Shown here piece after piece: positions 43,961-54,290 of a stretch of 64,000 nucleotides of DNA. The translations under genes and the position numbers were made by a program. Each line of letters begins with the position of its first letter. Within the stretch, counting starts at the first letter, position 1. A model generated the notes under the pieces. The model worked only from the letters and a program-made list of their open reading frames with translations. It ran no database searches and was not told the DNA's origin. The stretch comes from Robbsia betulipollinis (GTDB lineage: Bacteria > Pseudomonadota > Gammaproteobacteria > Burkholderiales > Burkholderiaceae), in NCBI RefSeq assembly GCF_026624755.1, contig NZ_JAPMXC010000010.1:267053-331052 (forward strand). Direction: 5' to 3'.

Positions 43961-45580
43961 ATGTCGCACGTATTTGCCGACCTTACCACCGACCGCCCCA
44001 CCGGCCCGCAAGCCGATCCGGCGGCCGCTCAGACGGGCGTCCTGACGGGCGCATTGATCCGCCTCAACGATGCCGACAACGTACTGATCGCGCGCGTCGC
44101 GCTGTCGCTGGGTCAGCCGGTATCCCTCGACGGCACGCCGGTGCGCATGCGCGCCCAGGTGGCCGCCGGCCACAAGATCGCCGCGCGTGCGATCGCGCAG
44201 GGCGAGGCGATCCGCAAGTACGACACCGTGATCGGCCGCGCGGCGCGCGATATCGCGCCCGGCGACCACGTCCACTCCCACAATATCGAATTGATAGATT
44301 TCGCGCGCGATCCCGGCTTCTGCCAGGACGTGCGGCCGGTCGATTTTCTTCCCGAAGCCGAGCGCGCGACCTTCATGGGCATCGTCCGCGCAGATGGCCG
44401 CGTGGCTACCCGCAACTTCATCGGTATTCTCGCCTCGGTCAACTGCTCGTCCACCGCGATCAACCGGATCGCCGCGTGGTTCACGCCGGAGCGTCTGGCC
44501 GACTATCCGAACGTCGACGGCGTCGTCGCATTCGCGCAGACCAGCGGCTGCGGCATGTCCTCGCCCAGTGAGCACTTCGACGTGCTGCGGCGGACCATCG
44601 CCGGCTATGCGCGGCATCCGAACTTCGCCGGCGTGCTGATCGTCGGACTGGGATGCGAACGCAATCAGGTGGCCGATCTCGTTAGTTCGCAGGGTCTGGA
44701 TCAGCCATCGACGGACGGCCCCGGCGTGCAGACGCTGGTCATGCAGAACACCGGCGGCACGCGCGCGACCATCGAGGCCGGCATCGCCGCGGTACAGGCC
44801 ATGCTGCCGGCCGCGAACCAGGTGCGACGCCAGCCGGTATCGGCCAGCCATTTGAAGATCGGCCTCGAATGCGGCGGCTCGGATGGTTTCTCCGGCATCA
44901 CCGCGAACCCCGCCCTGGGCGCGGCGATGGACATCCTGGTGCGCCATGGCGGCACCGCGATCCTGTCCGAAACGCCGGAGATCCACGGCGTCGAATACAT
45001 GCTCACGCGCCGCGCGGTGACACCCGAGGTCGGGCAGAAGCTGCTCGACCGGCTGGCCTGGTGGGAACGCTACACGCACGGACACAACGGTCAGTTCAAT
45101 GGCGTGGTGGGGCCGGGCAACCAGCAAGGGGGACTGGCGAACATTTTCGAGAAATCGCTCGGCTCGGCGATGAAGGGCGGCACGACGCCGTTGCAGGCGG
45201 TCTACGAATACGCGGAACCGATCGTGCAGAGCGGCTTTGTCTTCATGGATTCCCCCGGCTACGATCCGGTCGCCGTGACCGGGCAGATCGCCAGCGGCGC
45301 GAACCTGATCTGCTTTACGACCGGCCGCGGCTCGATGTTCGGCTCCAAGCCCGCGCCCACGATCAAGCTCGCCAGCAATACTCCGATGTTCGAACGTCTC
45401 AACGAAGACATGGACATCAACTGCGGGCAGGTGCTCGATGGCGAGCGCTCGGTACAGGAAATGGGACAGGCCATCTTCGAGCACATCCTCGAGGCTGCAT
45501 CCGGCACCCGCACCAAGAGCGAATTGCTCGGTCTGGGCGACCATGAATTCGTGCCCTGGCATATCGGCATCGTCAGCTGA
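43961..45580 (+). CDS. garD: Galactarate dehydratase (UxaA/GarD family)
   Basis: A 539-residue dehydratase. An N-terminal SAF domain (about 30-115; RLNDADNVLIA, GHKIAARAIAQGEAIRKYDTVIG) is followed by the UxaA-type C-terminal domain (VNCSSTAINRIA, QTSGCGMSSPSEH, GLECGGSDGFSGITANPALG, FTTGRGSMFGSKPAPTIKL). Altronate dehydratase shares this fold; galactarate is favoured because the next genes are a hexarate-type MFS transporter and a GarL-type aldolase. It forms 5-dehydro-4-deoxyglucarate. The ATG at 43961 follows GGGAGG by 8 bases. First gene of the operon. Confidence 0.87.
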   Translation: MSHVFADLTTDRPTGPQADPAAAQTGVLTGALIRLNDADNVLIARVALSLGQPVSLDGTPVRMRAQVAAGHKIAARAIAQGEAIRKYDTVIGRAARDIAPGDHVHSHNIELIDFARDPGFCQDVRPVDFLPEAERATFMGIVRADGRVATRNFIGILASVNCSSTAINRIAAWFTPERLADYPNVDGVVAFAQTSGCGMSSPSEHFDVLRRTIAGYARHPNFAGVLIVGLGCERNQVADLVSSQGLDQPSTDGPGVQTLVMQNTGGTRATIEAGIAAVQAMLPAANQVRRQPVSASHLKIGLECGGSDGFSGITANPALGAAMDILVRHGGTAILSETPEIHGVEYMLTRRAVTPEVGQKLLDRLAWWERYTHGHNGQFNGVVGPGNQQGGLANIFEKSLGSAMKGGTTPLQAVYEYAEPIVQSGFVFMDSPGYDPVAVTGQIASGANLICFTTGRGSMFGSKPAPTIKLASNTPMFERLNEDMDINCGQVLDGERSVQEMGQAIFEHILEAASGTRTKSELLGLGDHEFVPWHIGIVS

Positions 45581-45638
45581 GCGCCATCCGCACGACAGAC
45601 GGCCGGGTCGGCCCCAAAAAAAATAACGGAGACAGGGT

Positions 45639-46970
45639 ATGAGGGAAACGCTGCAGGCGCAGGGGCGAACGAGAGTGCGCTGGGTCGTCGCCGGGATGAT
45701 GTGGGCGGCGATCGCGATCAACTATATCGATCGCACGGTGTTGTCGGCGGCGGCGCCGCGCATCCAGTCGGACTTTCATCTGAGCGCCGTGCAGATGGGC
45801 ATCGTGATGTCGGCCTTTTTCTGGTCGTACGCGCTGTTGCAGTTGCCCGCCGGCATGCTCGCCGACCGCTTCGGCCAGAAGAAGATCCTCGGGCTGGCGG
45901 TGCTGTGGTGGTCGCTGGCCACGGCGGTCACCGGCGTCGCAACCGGTTTCAAGTCGCTGGTGGCGTTGCGCGTCGCGCTGGGCGTGGGCGAGGCGGGCGC
46001 GTATCCGAGCAACGCCGGCATCGCCTCGCGCTGGTTTCCCAGAAAGGAACGCGCCACGGTGGCGGGTATTTTCGACAGCGGCTCGAAGCTGGGCGGCGCC
46101 GTCGCGCTGCCCCTGATCGCCTTCATGCTGGCGCTGTTCGACTGGAAGATCACGTTCGCGATCACCGGCGTGCTCGGCATTGTCTGGTGCATCGTCTGGC
46201 AGTTCGTCTTCCGGGATTCGCCGGGCGAGCATCCGCGCGTCAACGCGGCGGAACTTGCGCACATCCGCGATGGCCAGACCCCGAATGCCGGCGACACGGC
46301 GCGCAACACGGTGCCGTGGCGCAAGCTGTTTGCACACCGCAACATCTGGGCGATGTGCATCGGTTTCTTCATGATCAACTACAACTCCTATTTCTTCATC
46401 ACCTGGCTGCCGACCTACCTCGTCAAGGAACGCGGCATGGGCCTGATGGAAATGGGCGTGATGGCGTCGCTGCCGCTGCTGATCTCGATGTTCGTCGAGG
46501 TGCTTGCCGGCTGGGCATCGGACCGGGTCTACGCCTCCGGCCGGCTGTCGCTCACGGCCACGCGCAAGCTGTTCCTGATCGTCGGCCTGCTGATGGCGTC
46601 GAGCATCGGCCTGGCGGCCTTCGCCCACTCCGCGGCGATGGCGGTGGTGCTGCTGTGCATCGCCAAATCGGGCATGACGGTGGCCGCCTCGCAGGTCTGG
46701 TCGCTGCCGGCCGATGTCGCGCCGAAGAACATGGTGTCGATGGTGGCGGGCGTGCAGAACTCGGTGTCCAACATGGGCGGCGTGGTCGGGCCGATCGTCA
46801 CGGGCGCCATCGTCGGCGCGACCGGCTCCTTCGTCTACGCGCTGCTTTTTTCCGCGGCGCTGATCGTGCTGGCCATCATCAATTACCTCTTCCTGCTGGG
46901 CAAGGTGGAGCCCATCCAGTTCGATGAATATCCTATGGAGCTGATGCATCATGAACCAAGAAAAGTCTAA
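45639..46970 (+). CDS. MFS transporter for hexarates (GudP/GarP-like, ACS family)
   Basis: A 443-residue, 12-TM major facilitator of the anion:cation symporter family: INYIDRTVLSAAAPRIQSDF, QLPAGMLADRFGQKK, RVALGVGEAGAYPSNAGIASRWFP and the GSKLGGAVALPLIAF segment are typical of GudP/GarP/ExuT/DgoT. From context it imports galactarate/glucarate by proton symport. GGAG lies 7 bases upstream of the ATG. Its 3' end overlaps the aldolase gene by 20 bases, so the two are coupled. Confidence 0.88.
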   Translation: MRETLQAQGRTRVRWVVAGMMWAAIAINYIDRTVLSAAAPRIQSDFHLSAVQMGIVMSAFFWSYALLQLPAGMLADRFGQKKILGLAVLWWSLATAVTGVATGFKSLVALRVALGVGEAGAYPSNAGIASRWFPRKERATVAGIFDSGSKLGGAVALPLIAFMLALFDWKITFAITGVLGIVWCIVWQFVFRDSPGEHPRVNAAELAHIRDGQTPNAGDTARNTVPWRKLFAHRNIWAMCIGFFMINYNSYFFITWLPTYLVKERGMGLMEMGVMASLPLLISMFVEVLAGWASDRVYASGRLSLTATRKLFLIVGLLMASSIGLAAFAHSAAMAVVLLCIAKSGMTVAASQVWSLPADVAPKNMVSMVAGVQNSVSNMGGVVGPIVTGAIVGATGSFVYALLFSAALIVLAIINYLFLLGKVEPIQFDEYPMELMHHEPRKV

Positions 46971-47766
46971 TTCTCCGGCCACGGTCCTGGCCGACCTGGC
47001 CCGCGCGCCGCTGAAGACCGCGCTCGCCAACCGGCAGCCGCAGATCGGTCTGTGGCTGTCGATGGCGGACCCCTATCTCGCCGAGGTCAGCGCGACCGCG
47101 GGCTTCGACTGGCTATTGATCGACGGCGAACATGCGCCGAACGATCTGCGCACGATCCTCGGGCAGTTGCAGGCGATCGCGCCCTACGGCGGCGAAGCGG
47201 TGATCCGCCCGGTCCACGGCGACGTCGCGCTGATCAAGCATTTGCTGGATATCGGCGTGCGCAACCTGCTGGTGCCGATGATCGACACCGTCGAGGAAGC
47301 CCGCGCGATGGTCGCGGCGGTCCGTTATCCGCCGCATGGCGTGCGCGGCGTGGGCAGCGCGGTGGCGCGCGCCTCGCGCTGGAATGCACGGCAGGGGTAT
47401 GTGGACGTGGCCGACAGCGAAATCTGTCTGCTGCTGCAGGCGGAAAGCGTCGCCGCGCTCGGCAATCTGGAAGCCATCTGCGCGGTTGATGGCGTGGACG
47501 GCGTGTTCATCGGTCCCGCCGATCTGGCGGCCTCGATGGGACATCGCGGCAATCCCACGCATCCGGACGTGCAGGCGGCCATCGACGGCGCGATCCGCAC
47601 GATCGTCAAGAGTGGCAAGGCGGCGGGCACGCTCACCTCGGACGCCGCGCTCGCGCGTCATTACCTGGAAATCGGCTGTACCTTCGTCGCCACAGGCATC
47701 GACGTGCTGTTATACGCGAACGCCGCCCGCAAGCTGGCCAAGGACTTTGGCCGGGGCGGTGTCTGA
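46951..47766 (+). CDS. garL: 2-dehydro-3-deoxyglucarate aldolase (HpcH/HpaI family)
   Basis: A 271-residue class II aldolase of the HpcH/HpaI family: LLIDGEHAPNDLRTIL with catalytic-base His61, VRGVGSAVARASRW, and the metal ligands Glu (LLQAESVAALGNLEAI) and Asp (GVFIGPADLAASMG). It splits 5-keto-4-deoxyglucarate into pyruvate and tartronate semialdehyde, which completes uptake-dehydration-cleavage together with the two upstream genes. A 4-hydroxy-2-oxoheptanedioate aldolase would look similar; the operon favours GarL. No tartronate semialdehyde reductase or glycerate kinase is nearby. Confidence 0.85.
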   Translation: MNQEKSNSPATVLADLARAPLKTALANRQPQIGLWLSMADPYLAEVSATAGFDWLLIDGEHAPNDLRTILGQLQAIAPYGGEAVIRPVHGDVALIKHLLDIGVRNLLVPMIDTVEEARAMVAAVRYPPHGVRGVGSAVARASRWNARQGYVDVADSEICLLLQAESVAALGNLEAICAVDGVDGVFIGPADLAASMGHRGNPTHPDVQAAIDGAIRTIVKSGKAAGTLTSDAALARHYLEIGCTFVATGIDVLLYANAARKLAKDFGRGGV

Positions 47767-47788
47767 GACAGGCCATCGTGTCTTCACG

Positions 47789-47805
47789 GCGCCCGTAACG
47801 GGCGC
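47789..47805 (+). terminator. Hairpin after garL
   Basis: Perfect 7-bp stem GCGCCCG/CGGGCGC with a TAA loop, 22 bases beyond the aldolase stop, in the convergent gap before the ferritin-like gene. No T-tract, so strength is uncertain. Confidence 0.45.
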
Positions 47806-47865
47806 ACGTGAGGCACGCGCCCCGAGGTGGCGCTCCCTTGCATGCTTCGGGGGGCGTGCATCGTC

Positions 47866-48819
47866 TTACGCGCTCATCACCAGCGTGCCGTTGACGCCGG
47901 CCGGGAAGAACCCGCCTTGCGTCACGGCCGTTTTCGTCAGATAGACGATGTTCAGCACATTCCCGTAGTTGCGGCTGTATGCCAGGCCATTCGCGTCGAG
48001 CGGGACGATATTCGAGATGGTGGAGTTCGCGCCGCTGATGCCCTGGTCGTCCGCCCCGTTGTTGTCGAGACTGTCGCGCGCGGCGGAAATCGCATCCGCG
48101 CTGGAGGACAACCCCTTCGTATACAGGACCGTGCGGATAAGCCCCGCGTGGTATGCCTCGGCGGCCAGGATGCCGGCAGCGGCTTCCAGATAGGTTTTGC
48201 TGGTGATCAGCGGTGCCGCGCCCTTGTAGGCGGTCACGCCGACGTCTTCGAAGAGAAAGGCGCCGAGCAGGAAATTCGCATCGCTGGCATACGGATTGAA
48301 AGCGACACCCGCGCCCACCAGGCCCGCCGCGCGCGCGGCCGTCGAGAACGCGCCGTTCGGATCGGTGCCGCCGATATCGATCGCCGGCTGTGCCACGGCG
48401 GCCGTTCCCAGCGCCGAACGCAGAAAGGCCACGTGCTCCTGCTCGTCCTTGGCGATTTCCGTCGCGTACTGCGCCACGAGCGGATCGGCGAACGGCACCT
48501 TGGTGCCGCCGATTACCGCGCCCTGCGTGCCGGTGCCGGTCAGCATATTCGCCGCGAGCCCGGTGCCGAACACCGCGTGTTGGTAGAACTGGGCTTCCAG
48601 GTATTCGAGATTCAGCGCGAAATTCAGGATTTCCACGTCCGTCGGCGCGCTGGCGCTGGCGCTCGCGTTGCTGCCGGAGCCGCCGCCGCAGGCGCTGATG
48701 ATGGTGCCTCCCGCGAGGCCCAGGCTCAGACCGCCGGCATTGCGGAAAAACTGTCGGCGTTTCTCGCGCCGTTCGACCCGTGCATCCAGCGTGCCTATCA
48801 ACAGCTTTGAATCCGTCAT
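47866..48819 (-). CDS. Ferritin-like-domain lipoprotein (desiccation-related type)
   Basis: A 317-residue exported protein. The N-terminus has a twin-arginine-like motif ([18 protein letters not shown]) and a lipobox IISAC, so it is probably a Tat-exported lipoprotein. The mature part is a ferritin-like four-helix domain: [22 protein letters not shown] carries the Glu residues of the first helix, and [14 protein letters not shown] and [14 protein letters not shown] carry the second ExxH-like motif. The family (PF13668-like) is linked to desiccation or stress tolerance without a known reaction. The ATG at 48819 follows GAGGAGA by 6 bases. An inverted repeat upstream (TTACGG/CCGTAA, 48902-48923) may be its control site. 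Confidence 0.83.
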   Translation of the reverse strand: MTDSKLLIGTLDARVERREKRRQFFRNAGGLSLGLAGGTIISACGGGSGSNASASASAPTDVEILNFALNLEYLEAQFYQHAVFGTGLAANMLTGTGTQGAVIGGTKVPFADPLVAQYATEIAKDEQEHVAFLRSALGTAAVAQPAIDIGGTDPNGAFSTAARAAGLVGAGVAFNPYASDANFLLGAFLFEDVGVTAYKGAAPLITSKTYLEAAAGILAAEAYHAGLIRTVLYTKGLSSSADAISAARDSLDNNGADDQGISGANSTISNIVPLDANGLAYSRNYGNVLNIVYLTKTAVTQGGFFPAGVNGTLVMSA

Positions 48820-48985
48820 GACCGTCTCCTCGTGGGTGGAGCAGCCCAGCGAAAGCCGGGCCACTGCACTCCTCTACGAGCGGTTCATGATTTTGGATGT
48901 GTTACGGCGGTAACTTTCCGTAAAATACGCGATTTCAAGGGTAAACACCTATCAAGAAATCCTGATGTACGGCAATGCTAAGTTT

Positions 48986-50290
48986 TCAGGACATTCCGAG
49001 CCGCGTCTGCACAGCGCTTTTTCGGTACAGCGACAGCGTCGCGACCAGTCCGCAGACGGCGGCGAAGCTCAACCAGTAGGCAGGTGCGGCCTTGTCGCCG
49101 GTCAACTGGATCAGATAGGTCGACACCGCCGGCGTGAAGCCGCCGAAGACGGCCGTCGCGAGACTGAAGGCGAGCGAAAAGCCCGCGACGCGCACTTCCA
49201 CCGGCATGACCTCGGTCAGCGCCGCCACCATGGCGCCGTTGTACATGCCGAAAAAGAACGAGAACCAGAGCAGCACCAACAGCATCCGGCCGAAGCCCGG
49301 CGCATGCGCGAGCCAGGCCAGCGCCGGGTAGGCGGTGAAGATCGCCAGCAGCGTGATCGCGACCATGACCGGCTTGCGGCCGATGCGGTCCGAGATCATG
49401 CCGCCGATCGGCAGCCAGATGAAGTTCGACAGCGCGACGAACAGCGTCACGACCAGCGCATCGCGCGTGCTCAGGTGCAGCACGCTCTTGCCGAAGGTCG
49501 GCGTGTAGACGGTGATCAGGTAGAAGGTCGTCGTGGTCATCGCGGTCATCAGCATCCCGGCGAACACCACCCGCCAGTTCTGTCCCATCAGACGGAACAC
49601 TTCCCGCGAGCTGGGCCGATGCGCGCGCGCGGCGAATTCGGCGGTTTCCAGCAGCGAGCGGCGCAGCACGAAGATCAACGGCACGATCGCGCAACCGACG
49701 ATGAACGGAATCCGCCAGCCCCACGCGGCGACCGTCGCGCTGGCCATCCAGACGTTGAGCGCGAATCCCAGGCCGGCGGCGACCATGATCGACACCTGCT
49801 GGCTGGCCGATTGCCAGCTCGTGTAGAAGCCCTTCCGGCCGGGCGTGGCCATCTCCGCCAGATAGACCGACACGCCGCCCAGTTCGGCGCCCGCCGAGAA
49901 GCCCTGCAGCAGGCGGCCGATCAGCACCAGTGCCGGCGCCAGCAGGCCGATGGTCGCGTACCCGGGCACGCAGGCGATCAGGAAGGTGCCGCTCGCCATG
50001 ATCGACAAGGTCACGATCAGCCCCTTGCGCCGGCCGACCTGGTCGATATACGCGCCCAGCACGATCGCCCCCAGCGGGCGCATCAGGAAGCCGGCGCCGA
50101 ATACCGCGAACGTCAGCATCAGCGAGGCGAATTCGCTCACCGCCGGGAAGAAGACCTTGGAAATGGACGTGGCGTAGAAGCCGAACAGAAAAAAGTCGAA
50201 TTGTTCGAGAAAATTGCCACTCGTGACGCGCAGTACCGCGCCGATGCGGGTGGCATGCGACGCGTTGGATTGCAGGGCGGGGCCGGTCAT
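48986..50290 (-). CDS. tcuC: Tricarballylate/citrate:proton symporter (MHS family MFS)
   Basis: A 434-residue metabolite:H+ symporter of the KgtP/CitA/ShiA type: [71 protein letters not shown] and [20 protein letters not shown] are MHS landmarks. Its place after tcuB and tcuA gives the assignment to TcuC, the tricarballylate importer of Salmonella. CGAGGAGA lies 7 bases upstream of the ATG at 50290. The gap to tcuB is 135 bases on the same strand. Confidence 0.87.
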   Translation of the reverse strand: MTGPALQSNASHATRIGAVLRVTSGNFLEQFDFFLFGFYATSISKVFFPAVSEFASLMLTFAVFGAGFLMRPLGAIVLGAYIDQVGRRKGLIVTLSIMASGTFLIACVPGYATIGLLAPALVLIGRLLQGFSAGAELGGVSVYLAEMATPGRKGFYTSWQSASQQVSIMVAAGLGFALNVWMASATVAAWGWRIPFIVGCAIVPLIFVLRRSLLETAEFAARAHRPSSREVFRLMGQNWRVVFAGMLMTAMTTTTFYLITVYTPTFGKSVLHLSTRDALVVTLFVALSNFIWLPIGGMISDRIGRKPVMVAITLLAIFTAYPALAWLAHAPGFGRMLLVLLWFSFFFGMYNGAMVAALTEVMPVEVRVAGFSLAFSLATAVFGGFTPAVSTYLIQLTGDKAAPAYWLSFAAVCGLVATLSLYRKSAVQTRLGMS

Positions 50291-50425
50291 GCGGTGTCTC
50301 CTCGGGGGCGGTCGCCGCAGCCTTCGCAGGATGTCGTCCGCACGAACCGCCGGGTTGGTTTTTTTAATTTTCGTCAGGGATTTGTTCGTATCCCTATTTT
50401 TATCATGACGTCATTCTAGCGCGAC

Positions 50426-51676
50426 TTATTCTCCGCCGATATTCAGTCTTGGCGGGTTGCGCTTTTCGACGTTCCATTTCAACAGGGCGGCGCTGCGGTA
50501 GATGCCGTGCGCGAACTTGCCGTAGGGCAGTGTCAGGAACAGTGCCATCACCGCGCCCAGGTGCACCGCGAGCAGCAGACTCATCGCGCCGGTATCGCGC
50601 GCGGCGAGCAGCACCAGGCCGGTGACGCTGACGAGCAACAGCAGCAGGATGAAGCCCCGGTCCATCGGTTTCTGCCGGGCGTCGCCCTGCAATGGCTGCC
50701 GCGTGAGGTTGAGCCACAGCAGGCCCAGCGGCCCCGCCAGCAGGCCGAGGCCGCCGACCGTGCCGAGGATCACCGGCGCGCTGGTCAGCGCGTAGGGCGC
50801 TTCCCAGGCAAACAGATAGTGATACAGCGTTGCCACGCAGGTGGAGGCGAAACACAGCATGAAGCCGTAGAAGGTCAGGTGATGAAAACGCCGCCGCGCG
50901 AGCGAGAACGCATCGTCGGCGTTGTTGCACCCTTCGCCATGGCCGCCGCCGAGATAACGCAGGCTCAGCGCGTCGTGCGTGGCTTCGGCCAGTGCGGCGG
51001 CGGAGACTGGCGCACCGGGGGCCGCCGGTTGGGCCGCGACGGCGGGGCCCGCGCGCGCGCCGGCGCTGGCCGCGACACCCGCCCCCATGGCGGCCGTCGG
51101 CGCCACCAGTTCGCGGCGCCAGAAGCGCCGCACGCCGATGCCCAGGGCCAGCATCGCGAACAGGAATACCACGCCGAACAGTCCCGCCAGCAGATTGTGC
51201 GGGAACACCGCGTAGAAATGTCCTGCCAGCGGACCGGTGAACAGCGTGCCCTTGAGGGCCATCGCCAACGCGAGAAACACCGCGAGCGCGGCGGCCAGCG
51301 CGACGGCCAGCGTCGCGCCGTTGTGCTTGTACAGCACGCCCAGCGCCGGCGGCCATGCGTATTCGGTATAGGTTTCGAGGCGTACCTGCGACATCGCGCG
51401 CGGCACGTTGACCGCGAATTCGTGCGGCGGCGCGTACTGGCACGCCTGCAGGCAGGAGCCGCAGTTGTGGCAGAGGTTCGCCAGGAAATGGATGTCGTTC
51501 TTGGCGAAAGCGAGGCGGTGCGTCATCGCCGGGAACACCGCGCAGAAACCCTCGCAATAGCGGCACGCGTTGCAGATCTGCATGACGCGCGCCACTTCCG
51601 CCTCGGCCGCGCGCGCCGCGATCCGGTTACTCCCCAGGTCGGCGGCTTCGCGCGTCAACGCCTCAAGCTGCAGCAT
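50426..51676 (-). CDS. tcuB: TcuB, membrane electron carrier for tricarballylate dehydrogenase
   Basis: A 416-residue membrane protein with two [4Fe-4S] motifs (Cys35/38/41/45 in [11 protein letters not shown] and Cys69/72/75/79 in [11 protein letters not shown]), then about six transmembrane helices with His residues fit for heme ([21 protein letters not shown]). It is known in Salmonella to reoxidise the reduced flavin of TcuA and pass electrons to the quinone pool. An Ala/Pro-rich insert (about 200-240) interrupts the helices. The ATG at 51676 has GGAG 9 bases upstream and overlaps the end of tcuA by 14 bases. Confidence 0.9.
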   Translation of the reverse strand: MLQLEALTREAADLGSNRIAARAAEAEVARVMQICNACRYCEGFCAVFPAMTHRLAFAKNDIHFLANLCHNCGSCLQACQYAPPHEFAVNVPRAMSQVRLETYTEYAWPPALGVLYKHNGATLAVALAAALAVFLALAMALKGTLFTGPLAGHFYAVFPHNLLAGLFGVVFLFAMLALGIGVRRFWRRELVAPTAAMGAGVAASAGARAGPAVAAQPAAPGAPVSAAALAEATHDALSLRYLGGGHGEGCNNADDAFSLARRRFHHLTFYGFMLCFASTCVATLYHYLFAWEAPYALTSAPVILGTVGGLGLLAGPLGLLWLNLTRQPLQGDARQKPMDRGFILLLLLVSVTGLVLLAARDTGAMSLLLAVHLGAVMALFLTLPYGKFAHGIYRSAALLKWNVEKRNPPRLNIGGE

Positions 51677-53087
51677 ATCGTTCTCCGTCGATGGAAGTAA
51701 GGGGACGCTCGCCGCGCGCGGCGGCGGCCGCCTGCGTGCCGGCGATGCGGCCGAACGCGGTGCCGATCGCCATGCCGACGCCGGCCGTATAGCCCTTGCC
51801 CAGCACATTGCCGGCCATCATCTCGCCGGCGACGAACAGATTCGGGCTGGGCCGGCCGCCGAAATGCACGGTGGCGCGTTCGTCGACCTTCAGCCCGAGG
51901 TAGGTGAAGGTGATACCGGGGCGCAGCGCGTACGCATAGAAGGGCGGCGTGTCGAGCGGCGTCGCCCAGTGGGTCTTCGGCGGCGTCAGTCCCTCGGTAT
52001 GGCAGTCGTCGAGTTCCGCGTGGTTGAAGCGGCCCACCCGGCATGCGGCGTTGTATTCGTCGATGGTCCGGACGAAGGCCGCCTCGTCGAGCCTGAGCGC
52101 GCGCGCCAGTTCCGGGAGGGTGTCCGCTTTCTCGCCGGGGAACACCGGCGGCATGAAGCGGCCGACCGCTTTCGCATCGATGATCGAATAGCCGATCTGC
52201 CCCGGCTGCTGCGCGACGAGGCGGCCCCAGATCGCATAGCGCTTGGGCCAGAAATCCTCGCCTTCATCATAGAAGCGCCGGGCGTCGCGGTTCAGCACGA
52301 CGCCCAGCGACACGCAGTCGACGCGGGTGCAGATGCCGCCGTCGTAGAGCGGCGAGCGCGCATCGATCGCCACGCAGTGCGACTGCGACGGGTCGCCGAT
52401 CATGTCGGCGCCCGCGTCCATCATGAAGCGCAGCAGCACGCCCATGTTGAAACGGGTGCCGCGAATCAGGAAATTGTCGGCCGGCCATTCGCCGTTGACT
52501 TCGCCCCAGGCCTCGCGCAGCCAGGCGCGGTTCGATTCGAAGCCGCCGGCGGCGAGCACGCAGCTGCGCGCCTCGATGCGCTCCGCGCCGATGCGCGCGG
52601 CGACGAAGCGATCGCCGTCGAGTTCGAGCGCGTCCACGGGCGCGTCATAGCGGATATGCACGCCCAGTGCTTCCGCGCTGCGGAAGTACGCATTGATCAG
52701 CGCCTTGCCGCCGCCCATGAAAAAGGCATTGGTGCGCGCCACATGCAGCGCGCCCGACAGCGGCGGCTGGAAATGCACGCCGTGGTGGCGCATCCAGTCG
52801 CGGCAGGTCGCCGACGCGCGGATCGCCAGGCGCGCCAGCGTCTCGTCGGTCATGCCGCCGGTGACCTTCAGCAGGTCCTGCCAGTATTCTTCTTCCGGGT
52901 AGGCATCGATCAGCACATCCTGGGGTGCGTCGTGCATGCAGCGCAGGTTGCGGGTGTGCTGCGAATTGCCGCCGCGCCATTCCCGCGGCGCGGCTTCGAC
53001 CAGCATCACCGAGGCGCCCGCCTCCCGCGCCATCAGCGCCGCGCACAAGGCGGCGTTGCCGCCACCGATTACCAGAACGTCGATCAT
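51663..53087 (-). CDS. tcuA: Tricarballylate dehydrogenase, FAD-dependent
   Basis: A 474-residue flavoprotein of the fumarate reductase/succinate dehydrogenase family: FAD motif [51 protein letters not shown], and the C-terminal [35 protein letters not shown]. It oxidises tricarballylate to cis-aconitate, which enters the TCA cycle. GGAGACATC precedes the ATG at 53087. Followed by tcuB with overlap; preceded by the LysR gene on the same strand at 72 bases. Confidence 0.9.
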   Translation of the reverse strand: MIDVLVIGGGNAALCAALMAREAGASVMLVEAAPREWRGGNSQHTRNLRCMHDAPQDVLIDAYPEEEYWQDLLKVTGGMTDETLARLAIRASATCRDWMRHHGVHFQPPLSGALHVARTNAFFMGGGKALINAYFRSAEALGVHIRYDAPVDALELDGDRFVAARIGAERIEARSCVLAAGGFESNRAWLREAWGEVNGEWPADNFLIRGTRFNMGVLLRFMMDAGADMIGDPSQSHCVAIDARSPLYDGGICTRVDCVSLGVVLNRDARRFYDEGEDFWPKRYAIWGRLVAQQPGQIGYSIIDAKAVGRFMPPVFPGEKADTLPELARALRLDEAAFVRTIDEYNAACRVGRFNHAELDDCHTEGLTPPKTHWATPLDTPPFYAYALRPGITFTYLGLKVDERATVHFGGRPSPNLFVAGEMMAGNVLGKGYTAGVGMAIGTAFGRIAGTQAAAAARGERPLTSIDGERYAAA

Positions 53088-53159
53088 GATGTCTCCTCCG
53101 AGCCAGCGACTCTAGCGTCGAACGCCGGCCTGCGCCAGCAGGGCGCGCGCAACGGCCCT

Positions 53160-54251
53160 TCACGATTTGTGAATGCGGGGGGTGCCGGCCAGGTGTCCGG
53201 GCGAATGCGCGGCCGGCGCGGCGCGCGCCTCGGCGGAAACGCCATCGGCGGCTGGCAGCCGCGCGCCGCGCCAGCGTCCTTCCCGGACCAGCGCGCGGGC
53301 CACCTCGCCGAGCACGACGCGTGCGGCGAGTCCCGCGGGCGACAGTTCCGCCTCGGGCAGGCTGCACAGCAGATTGGGGCGCCGCGCATGCGCGTCGGTG
53401 ACGCGCAACGCCCTTAGCGCCCCATCCTTATGCAACGCCCTTAGCGCCCCGTCCTTATGCAGTGCATTCGGCGTCCCGTCCTCATGCGGCGCCGTCGGCG
53501 CCTCGGTCGCATGGCGCGACAGGGCCGCGCCGGGCTGGATCGTCGCGCCCAGGCCGCCGCGCACCGCGTCCATCAGCATCGCCAGCCCGTCGATCTCCGC
53601 GACGATCATCGGTTCGTGCCGTGTGCGGGCGAAGGCCTGGTCCAGCAGCGCGCGCAGGCCATGCGAGCCGCTGGGCATGATCAGCGGCAGCCTGGCGAGG
53701 TGCGCGAGCCGTACCGGGCCCTTGCGCGGCACGCCGGGCAGTGCAGCGGCCGCCATCAGGAACAGCGATTCGTCGAGGAGGTGGATGGCCGGCCCGCGAT
53801 GCGCCGGTTCGACGCGAAACAACACCGCCAGATCGAGCTGCCGCGCGGTGAGCATCGTCGCGAGATTGCCGGACAGCGCTTCGACCATATGCAGCCGGAT
53901 ATCGGGATAGCGCGCGCGCATCGCCTGCATGAAGGGCAGCCCCAGGATACCGGCGGTGCTGGGCGCGAGCCCGACGCTGACGTGGCCCGCGAGCCGCGCC
54001 TGCTGTGCGCCCTGCACCGCGGCGTCGATATTGCGCAGGGCGAGTTGCGCCTGGCGCCAGAAGGCCACGCCGGCATCGGTCGGCGCGACGCCGGTGGACG
54101 TGCGGTGCAGCAGGCGGATCGACAGTTCGCGCTCGAGCTTGGCGATCTGCTGGCTGAGCGCGGAAGTGACGATGTCGAGATCGACCGCCGCCCGGCCCAT
54201 GCTGCCGCGTTCCACCACCCGCACGAAATACCGGAGTTGTCGCAGTTCCAT
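53160..54251 (-). CDS. tcuR: LysR-family regulator of the tcu operon, with repeat insert
   Basis: A 363-residue LysR-type regulator, about 50 longer than usual. The winged helix-turn-helix is MELRQLRYFVRVVERGSM...DIVTSALSQQIAKLE, followed by the effector-binding domain (SVGLAPSTAGILGLPFMQAM, LDLAVLFRVEP). Residues 255-282 are a nine-residue repeat (ALHKDGALR three times, the third diverged) inserted in the effector domain just after GLGATIQPGAAL. Position upstream of tcuABC on the same strand fits TcuR, which activates the operon with tricarballylate. Confidence 0.85.
   Translation of the reverse strand: MELRQLRYFVRVVERGSMGRAAVDLDIVTSALSQQIAKLERELSIRLLHRTSTGVAPTDAGVAFWRQAQLALRNIDAAVQGAQQARLAGHVSVGLAPSTAGILGLPFMQAMRARYPDIRLHMVEALSGNLATMLTARQLDLAVLFRVEPAHRGPAIHLLDESLFLMAAAALPGVPRKGPVRLAHLARLPLIMPSGSHGLRALLDQAFARTRHEPMIVAEIDGLAMLMDAVRGGLGATIQPGAALSRHATEAPTAPHEDGTPNALHKDGALRALHKDGALRALRVTDAHARRPNLLCSLPEAELSPAGLAARVVLGEVARALVREGRWRGARLPAADGVSAEARAAPAAHSPGHLAGTPRIHKS
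53408..53488 (-). repeat. 27-bp in-frame tandem repeat, three units, inside tcuR
   Basis: Units 53408-53434 and 53435-53461 differ at one base; 53462-53488 is diverged at about seven. Coding for a nine-residue repeat rich in His, Lys, Asp and Ala. Length divisible by three keeps the frame at any copy number. Confidence 0.92.
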
Positions 54252-54290
54252 GGACCGGCTCCGTGGTTGAGGAATATTCCGCGCGGGGTG

